Shown here: positions 39,385 through 47,329 of the stretch, piece by piece
Numbering within the stretch: position 1 is the stretch's first letter
How the letters are laid out: each line of letters starts with the position of its first letter
Source: CAZUAQ01 sp964618455
GTDB taxonomy: Bacteria > Planctomycetota > Phycisphaerae > UBA1845 > PWPN01
Direction of reading: 5' to 3'
Assembly (NCBI GenBank): GCA_964618455.1
Contig: CAZUAQ010000024.1
Location: 15,456 to 79,455 of the forward strand
DNA: 64,000 nt
The notes under the pieces: model-generated
Told to the model about the DNA's origin: nothing
The model's input: only the letters and a program-made list of their open reading frames with translations
Database searches by the model: none
Program-made: the position numbers and the translations under genes

Positions 39385-39419
39385 ACGAGCCCGGCCATTG
39401 TAACAAAGGCCGGGCTCGT
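39385..39419. repeat. Hairpin repeat copy B (bidirectional terminator)
   Basis: A 12-base perfect stem (39385-39396 with 39408-39419) downstream of the minus-strand lipoprotein gene. It is the near-identical partner of the hairpin at 37513-37547; together they frame the two nucleotidyltransferase genes. Confidence 0.8.
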
Positions 39420-39448
39420 TTTGTGCGGTTGATATGTTTCGCCCGCGA

Positions 39449-41215
39449 TCAGGGCGTGTTGAGGAAAAAGTGAACCGGGCTGTTCAGTCCCGTGTTGACG
39501 CCTTGAAGCGTTCGATCCGGGGCCACCGTCCCCGACAGCGCGGCGAACCCCTCGAAATCAAACACCGCGTTCGCCGTCTGATCCAGCAACAGGCCGTGGC
39601 CCAGCGGGTCGATGATCAGGTCCGCCAGGCTCGACGCACCCGGGATCGTGATGGTTACGCTCGAGTTCGCAAGGCTGTTGAGCGTCGAGGCGTTATCGAA
39701 CCGGTAAACCTGCCCTCCGGTACGATCGGCCACGAACATCTCGTCATCGGCGGTCACCACCACGGCGCTGATGTAGCCGAAGCTCGTGCTCTCGATGGTG
39801 CGATCGGGGGCCACGACGCCGTTCAGCGTGGACGCGTTCGCGAACACCAGGATCGAGTTGCTGGTGTCATCGACGACATACAGTTCATCCGTATCCGCCA
39901 GGAAGAGATCCACCGGATTCAACGTTGAGAACGTGGAGACCCGGATGTCCTGCGCGGGGACGATGTCCCCACTGAAAGCAGGAGTCGAGGCGAAGGCGAA
40001 GACGTGAATGGAGGCGTTACCGCCATCACCCACGAAAAGCTGATCCGTACCCGGGTCATACTCGAGCGACACCGGCGTGCCCATGAGCGTGTTGCTGCCC
40101 TGGACCGTACGGTTCGGGGCGATGTCCCCGGAGATATTGGCGACCGTATCGGCATTGGAATACACCGTGATCGACGGCGTGAGCGGCGTTCCCAGGTTCA
40201 ACACAACCAACTCATCAGCGCTGTTCACGACGATGGCCTGCGGCGAGCTCAAACCCGTCGTCGCGCCGGTCAACTGCGCGTCGGGAATCACGTCGCCGTC
40301 GATGTCGGCGTACTCGTCAAGATCGTGCGCAATGACGCTGGTATCCGTGGAGCTGACGATGAACAGTTGAGATCCCAGCGTCACGGTAACGGTTACCGTG
40401 TCGGTATCGGTCGCGTCGGCATCGTCCGTGACCGTGAGTTCGAACGTCAGTGTTTCCACGCTCACCGGAGCGGTAAACACTGGCGTGGCGGTGTCGGCGT
40501 TCTGCAGCGTGACGTTCGTGCCGGCGGTCTGCGTCCAGGCATAAGTCAGCGGCATGCCTTCGGGATCGGAACTGCCGGATCCGTCGAGGTTCACCGCGGC
40601 GCCCACCGCCACCGTCTGGTTCGTGCCCGCCTCGGCGATGGGGGCCTCGTTCGTCGGGTCGGGATCGGGATCCGGATCGGGGTCCGTGTCACCCGGATCG
40701 TCTTCCAGCGGCGGTTCCACGATCGTGAAGCTCTCGGTCATCGAGGTAGGAATATAGATTCCGGAACACCCCTGGTTCAGAAACAGATCTGCGTCCAATG
40801 TCAATGTATACGTGTAATCGCCGGCAGGGAGCGGTCCACCTTCATGGAGATTTACCGCTCTCGCAGGGTAAGCTCCTCCAACGCCATTGATGGATTGGCT
40901 GTCGTCCCACGCAGGCCACTCGCGTTCATAGACCAAGTCGCCGTTGGCATCGCGCACTTCGAAGGATTCGGTGATCTGTTCCAGAATGTCGACAGCTTCG
41001 TTTTCGTCGCCGGTGGAATACCTGCGCGAGAACTGGAGAACGGCATCCACGGTCGTCTGCGGATCCGGGGAAAGCAGGGTGCCAAGAAACTCCGTTTCGC
41101 TGCACGCGCCTCCCGGCGTCACCTCCGTCAGTTCGGGACAGCCCGCTGTTAGCGGAATCATTGCACACAGGGCGGGGATGACAAGAGCACGTAGGGTGAA
41201 CACGCGAGATGCCAT
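39449..41215 (-). CDS. Lipoprotein with PKD-like domain and NHL-type beta-propeller
   Basis: A 588-residue secreted lipoprotein with the lipobox PLTAGC (Cys26). ATG 41215 follows AGGAGG. After a unique N-terminal domain and an Asp-Pro repeat linker comes a PKD/Ig-like domain at about 185-280 (APIAEAGTNQTVAVG, LDGSGSSDPEG). The C-terminal 300 residues are a six- or seven-bladed NHL-like propeller: units such as LFIVSSTDTSVIAHD, LFVGDGGNASIHVF and ELYVVDDTSNSILVF recur about every 50 residues. Likely a surface protein for binding; no catalytic residues are recognisable. Confidence 0.82.
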   Translation of the reverse strand: MASRVFTLRALVIPALCAMIPLTAGCPELTEVTPGGACSETEFLGTLLSPDPQTTVDAVLQFSRRYSTGDENEAVDILEQITESFEVRDANGDLVYEREWPAWDDSQSINGVGGAYPARAVNLHEGGPLPAGDYTYTLTLDADLFLNQGCSGIYIPTSMTESFTIVEPPLEDDPGDTDPDPDPDPDPTNEAPIAEAGTNQTVAVGAAVNLDGSGSSDPEGMPLTYAWTQTAGTNVTLQNADTATPVFTAPVSVETLTFELTVTDDADATDTDTVTVTVTLGSQLFIVSSTDTSVIAHDLDEYADIDGDVIPDAQLTGATTGLSSPQAIVVNSADELVVLNLGTPLTPSITVYSNADTVANISGDIAPNRTVQGSNTLMGTPVSLEYDPGTDQLFVGDGGNASIHVFAFASTPAFSGDIVPAQDIRVSTFSTLNPVDLFLADTDELYVVDDTSNSILVFANASTLNGVVAPDRTIESTSFGYISAVVVTADDEMFVADRTGGQVYRFDNASTLNSLANSSVTITIPGASSLADLIIDPLGHGLLLDQTANAVFDFEGFAALSGTVAPDRTLQGVNTGLNSPVHFFLNTP

Positions 41216-41392
41216 GACGGCCTCCTGACTGGGAAGATGGATTTCGTTGGGCCCGAGTTCATTCGAGTGGGACAGGCGCTTCATGGTACTCCGCTCCGAT
41301 GCTGCAAAGCAATATCGTATCACCTGTATATTGGTGCCCTGGCGGGAGAATCTGTCGTTTGCGCGGGGGCATCCCACTTCAGGTAAACCATG

Positions 41393-41427
41393 AAAAAAGG
41401 GCGTTCAACCGTGATGATCGAACGCCC
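41393..41427 (-). terminator. Intrinsic terminator of the S41 protease gene
   Basis: On the minus strand GGGCGTTC (41427-41420 arm) pairs across a 13-base loop with 41406-41399 and is followed directly by six T residues (41398-41393). It starts 37 bases after the protease stop. Confidence 0.88.
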
Positions 41428-41463
41428 CGCGGGGTTTCAAGTTTTTTGAAGAGCCGGCCCTGA

Positions 41464-43797
41464 TCAGCCGCCGGAGCTCGATGCCCCGGTGACCGCCACC
41501 TCGGACGGCGCGTTCTCGCCCAGCGGCCACTGCTGGCCCGTCTCCAGCCGGACACGCATCAGCAGCAACGCCGTTTCGAGTTGAGGATCGATCTCGGGAT
41601 AATTGTTGTCGTCATCGCGGATCACCCAATCCTCGTCCTCGCCCAGATCCTCGGGTTTCGCCTCCTTGCTGATTGTCGTCTCGGTGGCGGTTTCCTTCTC
41701 GGGCTCTTCGTCCTTGGTTTCCTCGTCGTCACGATTCCGGCCGGACACGATGTTGTCCAGGACCTCGTCCGAGAGCGAATCCTGACCTTTGCCCTTGAGG
41801 ATGTCATTCTTCAAACGAGCTTCGTTGCCTTTGCGCTCCTCCTTGATGACGAGAGGCACTTCCACGTTCGGATCAACGCCCCAGATCTCCGCCTCTTCTT
41901 CGCGGTGGAGCGAGCGCCCGTTGGGCAGGTAATACCGCGCCGTCGTCAGCTTGAGCCGCGCGATGCCCGAGTTGTTCAGGAAGAGGACCTGTTGCACGCT
42001 GCCTTTGCCGAAGGAACGCTCCCCGACGATGAGCGCCCGGCCATGCACCTGCAAAGCCCCGGCCACAATCTCCGATGCACTGGCGCTGACTTCATTAATC
42101 AGCACGATCATGGGGAAATCCAGATAGCTGCCTTCCCGCGTGGAGGACATCTCCGACACGCGGCCTTCGCGATCGCGCGTCGACACGATGTTCTGTTTCT
42201 CTTCGAGGAACATGTCCGCCACTTCGATGGCGGCACGCAAAGGGCCGCCCGGGTTGGCGCGGAGATCGAAGATCAAGCCGCGCATGCCCTCACCTTCGAG
42301 TTGCCCGATGATGTCGCGCATCTCGTCGATGCTGTTGTCCGTGAAGTTCGTGAGGCGGAGATAACCGATCTTTTCCTTCGGATCGATCATGAACTTCCAG
42401 CGTCCATCCTCATCGCGCTGGTGGCCCTTGACGGTGAAGATCGTGATCTCCTGACGTTCCAGCGTGACGTCGAAGGGATTCGGCACCCCCAGCCGCTGAA
42501 TCGTGAGCGTGACCGTCGTGCCGGGCGGACCCGTGATCTCGCGCACGGCATCCATGATGCGATACTTCTTCGCCGACTTGCCGTTGATCTTGGTGATCTC
42601 GTCGCCCGGCTGGATTCCTGCCCGGTAAGCGGGCGTGTCCTCCAGCGGCGTTACCACGCGAATCGGCTTGCCCAGTTCCTTGCGAATCGAGATGCCCACC
42701 CCGCTGAATCGGCCCTGGGTATGCTTGTTGAACTCCATCCGCTCCGCCGGCCAGATCATGTCCGTGAACTCGTCCAACGGGGCCATGGAGCCATGCGTGA
42801 ATTCGTAGATCAGCACGTTCTGCGGGAGCATGCCCGTCTCGTCGTTGATCGTCAGTACGCGGTTGAAGTACGCGATCAGGTCCGACACGGTCATCTGCTC
42901 GCGGGCCTTGGCCTGCTGCAGTTTGGCTTCGACGCGGCTGCGGAAGGATTCCACCTCGTCTTCGTCCGACAGCGAGGGGAACACGCGCTCCATGCCCGGC
43001 TCGTCGATGAAGCGCAGCACCTGCTCCAGGGCGGCGATCGTCAACTCCTTGAAGTCGGGCTCGCGGATGTAGTCGTTGTGGACTTTGCGAAGCGCGTCCC
43101 GCGTCATCCGCGGCACGATGTGAACCACGTTCGATTCCCAGTCCGGCGCGAGTAAATCCTCATCCGCCTTCTCGTCGTCCTCGTTCTCCGAGGGGATGTA
43201 AGTCAGGTCGATGCGGATGTGTTCCTGGCATCGTTCCAGGGCTTGGCGGTAAGACTTCTCCAGGTAGAACATGTCGTTCAACTGGGCGTAGATCCCCGCC
43301 GCCTTGTACCATTCGCCCTCGGATTCGTACTTGCGGGCCAGATCGACCACACCCTCGACGGCCTCCTGGACCCACGGCTCCTGGCGGAACTTTTCCTTGT
43401 CGAAGCAGTAGTTGTACGCGAGGTCGCAATCCAGGATGGCCTGACGCCATCGGCCGGCGGCGATGTCTTCCTTCGCCCACTGAACGTACTTGTCGTAATC
43501 GGCCTGGATGCGGGAGCGACGTGCTTCCTGGAACTCTTCAAAACTCTCCAGCCACTGCTTGACCTTGGCGACACTGGCATCATCGACATTCCTGGCCACC
43601 TCCAGGATCAAGGACGTGGCCTGATCCAGTTTGCCCGTCCCCAGAAGCGTGAGGCCTTCCGACCAGCGCTTCGATTCGGCTTGAGACAAAGTCAGTTGGG
43701 AAGGCGAGGAACTCTCGGCCGCGATCACGCCGGATGTCAGGATCATCGAAAACCACAGCGCACATCCCGACATCCCGAACTTCTTGAAGAAACTCAT
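41464..43797 (-). CDS. Exported S41-family PDZ serine protease (CtpA-like)
   Basis: A 777-residue protein with a signal peptide (CALWFSMILTSGVIAA). ATG 43797 has GGAG five bases upstream. Residues 40-250 are helical and TPR-like (RWRQAILDCDLAYNYC, EWYKAAGIYAQLN). A PDZ domain (GVGISIRKELGKPIRV, RAGIQPGDEITKING) and the S41 core follow, with Ser near 571 (NEVSASASEIVAG) and Lys near 596 (FGKGSVQQ), the usual 25-residue spacing. The last 100 residues are acidic. It is expected to be a periplasmic processing protease, and larger than CtpA. A second, simpler S41 protease lies at 59670. Confidence 0.9.
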   Translation of the reverse strand: MSFFKKFGMSGCALWFSMILTSGVIAAESSSPSQLTLSQAESKRWSEGLTLLGTGKLDQATSLILEVARNVDDASVAKVKQWLESFEEFQEARRSRIQADYDKYVQWAKEDIAAGRWRQAILDCDLAYNYCFDKEKFRQEPWVQEAVEGVVDLARKYESEGEWYKAAGIYAQLNDMFYLEKSYRQALERCQEHIRIDLTYIPSENEDDEKADEDLLAPDWESNVVHIVPRMTRDALRKVHNDYIREPDFKELTIAALEQVLRFIDEPGMERVFPSLSDEDEVESFRSRVEAKLQQAKAREQMTVSDLIAYFNRVLTINDETGMLPQNVLIYEFTHGSMAPLDEFTDMIWPAERMEFNKHTQGRFSGVGISIRKELGKPIRVVTPLEDTPAYRAGIQPGDEITKINGKSAKKYRIMDAVREITGPPGTTVTLTIQRLGVPNPFDVTLERQEITIFTVKGHQRDEDGRWKFMIDPKEKIGYLRLTNFTDNSIDEMRDIIGQLEGEGMRGLIFDLRANPGGPLRAAIEVADMFLEEKQNIVSTRDREGRVSEMSSTREGSYLDFPMIVLINEVSASASEIVAGALQVHGRALIVGERSFGKGSVQQVLFLNNSGIARLKLTTARYYLPNGRSLHREEEAEIWGVDPNVEVPLVIKEERKGNEARLKNDILKGKGQDSLSDEVLDNIVSGRNRDDEETKDEEPEKETATETTISKEAKPEDLGEDEDWVIRDDDNNYPEIDPQLETALLLMRVRLETGQQWPLGENAPSEVAVTGASSSGG

Positions 43798-44534
43798 GAG
43801 GACTCCATTTCTGCTGTCATTCAAGACGGCCCGTGTCGCTCACACAGGCGGTGGGGTCATGAACATGTCGGCCCGAGGACAGGTGTGCACGAGACCCTGC
43901 CTGCCGCCTGTAGCCGAGCTGGACTTGCCCGGCGAATGAAGCGGAGGAATACGGATGCGCACAGCATCAACACGGCGAGGCCCGACGACGTTCAGACAGC
44001 CGATTATATATACGCCCGGATGCACGGCCAAGGTGCGGGATGCCCACGGGTAAGTTCATTCCTGACAACGATCAATCACCATTCCTGCTTCACGGGTACA
44101 GCGGCCGGCGAATTCGACCCTGACGCGATCGAAAGAGGCGTTCGACGTTGCTCCCCGCGGTCCGCAAGCGATGACCCGCGCAAGCCGACATTCCATTTCC
44201 ACATCGGCCAATCCTCATGCCGACCCGATCTACAAAATTCACGGCAGGAGATCATCCAACGCGACATGCGGGAAAGCGTCATCTTTGAATGCAACACATC
44301 GGCACGAAGCAGAAGAACCTCCGTTAAGCTCGCGCGTATGAATCAATGCAGCCAACGCGATTGGTGTGACACTGGATATGAAAAAAACCGTCTCCGCAGG
44401 AACCCCAAGATAACTTTCGATGTATAAGAAAGTTAAAGGTGAGCCCCCAGGCGTTGCGACGGAATTCCATCGCCTTCCGGCAGGCTTTACCCGGTATTGA
44501 TTCGCCTTCATCGATTTGCTAGGATGTGGCTCTT
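43798..44534. other. Intergenic region, S41 protease / folC
   Basis: About 740 bases between divergent genes with no gene I can support. It holds the protease promoter near 44003. Just before folC, TTGATT (44497) and TAGGAT (44520) are 17 bases apart, which would give an almost leaderless folC message. ORFs reaching in from the protease side are antisense shadows. Confidence 0.5.
44003..44031 (-). promoter_or_regulatory. Candidate sigma-70 promoter of the S41 protease gene
   Basis: On the minus strand TTGGCC (44031-44026), a 17-base spacer, then a perfect TATAAT (44008-44003), about 200 bases upstream of the protease start. Confidence 0.55.
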
Positions 44535-45971
44535 ATGGCACGGTCAACGGCTTCCAGAACATCAAGAACGCGGTCCGCACGCTCGAAAATCCCCACTCGG
44601 ATCCGGACCTATAAAACAGCACTGAATTTCCTCAATGCTCACACGAATTACGAGCTGATGACCCGGATCGGTTACAACAGCACGAATTTCAACCTGTCGC
44701 GTATGAATCGGCTCCTGGCGGGGGTGGGCAATCCGCATCGGCAGTTCAAATCCGTGCATATCGCCGGTACGAAGGGCAAGGGCTCCACGGCGGCGATGCT
44801 CTCGGCCATGCTGGTCAATGCGGGACTCAAGGTGGGTCTCTACACCTCTCCGCATCTCGTGGACATCCGCGAGCGGATCCAGGTCGATGAGCAGTGGATC
44901 TCCGAGGCGGAGATGACCCAGCACATGGCCAAGATCGCCCCGGTGGTCAAGAAACTGGCCAAGGACGAGCCGACCTTCTTCGAGATCATGACGGCCATCA
45001 GCTTCATGCACTTCGCGGAGAACGAAGTGGACGTGGCGGTGGTCGAGGCGGGGCTGGGCGGCCGATTGGACTCGACGAACGTGCTCAAGCCGGAAGTCAC
45101 CGCCATCACCAGCATCAGCCTTGATCACGTCACGCAGCTCGGGAACACGATCGAGAAGATCGCCGAGGAGAAGGCGGGGATTTTCAAGCTGAACACCCCG
45201 GCGGTCAGTGTTCCACAGCCGGCGGGAGTGAAGAAGGTCCTCAAGGAAGCGGCGGAGAAGACCAAGTCGCCCATCCGGTTCACCGGCAAGGAGATCGAGT
45301 TCAGCTTCCGGTTTGAATCCTCGCGCCCGCTCGGCCCGCACACCCGGGTCAGCCTGATTTCCGGGAACACGCGGTTCGAGCACCTGGCGGTTCCGCTCCT
45401 GGGTGATCACCAGGCGATGAACTGCGGATTGGCGTTGAGCATCGTGGCGATCCTGAAGGAGCGCGGTTTCGAGATCGACAACCAGCTCGCCATCGAGGGC
45501 CTGGCCAAGGCCAAGCTGCCCGGCCGGATGGAGATGCTCCACGACAACCCGCGGATCCTGGTGGACGGGGCCCACAATGCCGCCAGCGTGGAAGCGTTGA
45601 TGCGGGCCATCGGCCAGAACATCCCTTACGACTCGATGGTGGTGATCTTCGCCTGCCGCGCCGACAAGGACATCAGCGGTATGCTGGATCATCTGCAACT
45701 CGGCGCCGACAAGATCATCTTCGTTGAGGCCGGTTCGCCGCGCTCGGCGGACCCGAAGGAACTGGCGGCGGAGTACATGGAGCGCAGCGGGAAGATGTCG
45801 CAGGTGGCGTCGTCGTTCGAGGAAGCACTGGAAATCGCCGAAAGGGCGGTGACGCGCGAGGATCTCATCTGCGTGACCGGCTCGTTCTACCTCGTCGGCA
45901 CCGCCAAGTCCGTCGTCGCCAAGCGCTACGCCGCCGACGAAACCACGCCCGAAGAAGTCGCCTCGGTCTGA
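44535..45971 (+). CDS. folC: Folylpolyglutamate/dihydrofolate synthase
   Basis: Mur-ligase-superfamily ATP-dependent ligase of 478 residues that adds glutamate to folates, and in many bacteria also makes dihydrofolate. The P-loop is GTKGKGSTAA (Gly78 onward). Further signatures are SPHLVDIRERI, EAGLGGRLDSTN and ISLDHVTQLGNT, and in the C-terminal domain LVDGAHNAAS. The first 27 residues are Ser/Thr/Arg-rich and extend beyond the usual start. ATG 44535 with AGGA ten bases upstream is preferred over GTG 44526. It is convergent with the HD-GYP regulator gene. Confidence 0.94.
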   Translation: MARSTASRTSRTRSARSKIPTRIRTYKTALNFLNAHTNYELMTRIGYNSTNFNLSRMNRLLAGVGNPHRQFKSVHIAGTKGKGSTAAMLSAMLVNAGLKVGLYTSPHLVDIRERIQVDEQWISEAEMTQHMAKIAPVVKKLAKDEPTFFEIMTAISFMHFAENEVDVAVVEAGLGGRLDSTNVLKPEVTAITSISLDHVTQLGNTIEKIAEEKAGIFKLNTPAVSVPQPAGVKKVLKEAAEKTKSPIRFTGKEIEFSFRFESSRPLGPHTRVSLISGNTRFEHLAVPLLGDHQAMNCGLALSIVAILKERGFEIDNQLAIEGLAKAKLPGRMEMLHDNPRILVDGAHNAASVEALMRAIGQNIPYDSMVVIFACRADKDISGMLDHLQLGADKIIFVEAGSPRSADPKELAAEYMERSGKMSQVASSFEEALEIAERAVTREDLICVTGSFYLVGTAKSVVAKRYAADETTPEEVASV

Positions 45972-46061
45972 CAGTCGAGTGCGTAGTCAATCACACATAT
46001 TCACGATGATCGCTATGTCTGGATTCGCTCTTAGCGGTTCGCATGTCGGGAGGCTGTCTGC

Positions 46062-47294
46062 CTAGCGGCCCGCTTCGACCAGGGGCGTGGATTCATTGTC
46101 TTGATCGGCAGTCGTCGACTTGCCCGGGTCTTGCGCATTGGTGGGGGCGGAGGTCGCGTCGGTGTGGATCATGTTCTCCGCCTTCGGTGAACCGGGTGTC
46201 ATTTCACGCGCCTTCTCGCACAAATCCTCGTAACGCATTTCGAAGGCATCGACGATCACGGGGTCGAAGTGCGTCCCCTTGTCACGGACGATCATGGAGT
46301 GGGCGATCTGGTACGAGAACGCCTTCTTGTACGCCCGCGCGGAGATGAGCGCATCGAAGACATCGGCCACGGCCACGATGCGTGCCGACAGCGGGATGTC
46401 CAGCCCGGAGAGCCCGTCGGGATAGCCCGTGCCGTCGAACCGCTCATGATGGCTTCGGGCGATCTCGACCGCCATCTTCAGAAAGCTTCCGCCGCGAGAC
46501 AGCATGGCGGGCTCCTGAAGCGTTTCGGCGCCGATGAGCGTGTGATGCTGCATGATCTCGAACTCTTCGGGAGACAATCGCCCGGGTTTGAGGAGGATCG
46601 AGTCCGGCAGGCCGACCTTACCGATGTCGTGCAGCGGGCTGGAGCGATAGAGCGCCTGCTTGAAGTCGGGCGTGATCTGCTCGGCATAAGGCCCGCCCGA
46701 CTGAGCGAGTTGGTCGGCGAGGATCATGGAGAATTCGCGCATCCGTTCGAGATGTTCACCGGTCTCGGGGTCGCGCGATTCGGCCAGTCGGGCCAGGGCG
46801 AAGACGGTGATGTCGCGGATCTCCACCGCCTCGGCGGTCCGCTCGGCCACGAGATGCTCGAGCTCGGCATTGTCGCCCTTGAGCATGCTGTGCGCCTCGG
46901 CGAGTTGAGACAGCGCGCCGCGCAGCCGGAACTGCACGTTGACCCGGGCGAGCAGTTCGTCCTGGTTGAACGGCTTGATGACGTAATCGTCGGCGCCGGC
47001 ATCGAAGCCGCGGAGCCGTTCCTGCGGCGAGGCCTTGGCGGAGACAAGCATGACCTGGGGCGATGCCTGCCCGTACTGCTCCTTGATCCGCTTACATGTG
47101 TAGTAGCCGTCGATGCCGGGCATCATGATGTCGAGCAGCACGAGATCCGGATTGAAGATCTCGCACTTGCGAAGGCACTCCTCGCCGGAGCGTGCCTCGT
47201 CGCAGGCGTAGTGATCGCTCATGATCTTCGAGAGAATCATGACGTTGAGTTCATCGTCGTCGACGATCAAGACCTTTCCGGGTTCATCGTTCAT
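46062..47294 (-). CDS. Response regulator with HD-GYP c-di-GMP phosphodiesterase domain
   Basis: A 410-residue regulator. The receiver domain (1-125) has the phospho-acceptor Asp55 (LVLLDIMMPG) and Lys107. A coiled linker (130-160) leads to an HD-GYP domain with His222-Asp223 (HDIGKVGLP) and HHERFDGTGYPDG (282-294), so all metal ligands and the GYP element look intact. It should hydrolyse c-di-GMP when phosphorylated. The C-terminal 50 residues are disordered. It starts 35 bases after the Amt-kinase gene on the same strand, with AAAGGATG before the ATG, which makes that kinase its likely partner. Confidence 0.93.
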   Translation of the reverse strand: MNDEPGKVLIVDDDELNVMILSKIMSDHYACDEARSGEECLRKCEIFNPDLVLLDIMMPGIDGYYTCKRIKEQYGQASPQVMLVSAKASPQERLRGFDAGADDYVIKPFNQDELLARVNVQFRLRGALSQLAEAHSMLKGDNAELEHLVAERTAEAVEIRDITVFALARLAESRDPETGEHLERMREFSMILADQLAQSGGPYAEQITPDFKQALYRSSPLHDIGKVGLPDSILLKPGRLSPEEFEIMQHHTLIGAETLQEPAMLSRGGSFLKMAVEIARSHHERFDGTGYPDGLSGLDIPLSARIVAVADVFDALISARAYKKAFSYQIAHSMIVRDKGTHFDPVIVDAFEMRYEDLCEKAREMTPGSPKAENMIHTDATSAPTNAQDPGKSTTADQDNESTPLVEAGR

Positions 47295-47329
47295 CCATCA
47301 CATCCTTTCCGGTCAACGTCGGCAGGGGT

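Noticed and set aside
37513..39419. Hairpin-bracketed region as an insertion sequence
   Set aside because: No transposase, no short direct target duplications outside the hairpins, and the units are direct copies of a palindrome rather than terminal inverted repeats; kept only as a cassette hypothesis.
43219..44427. Plus-strand ORF running from the S41 protease into the gap before folC
   Set aside because: Most of it is antisense to the protease; the part in the gap has no recognisable protein character.
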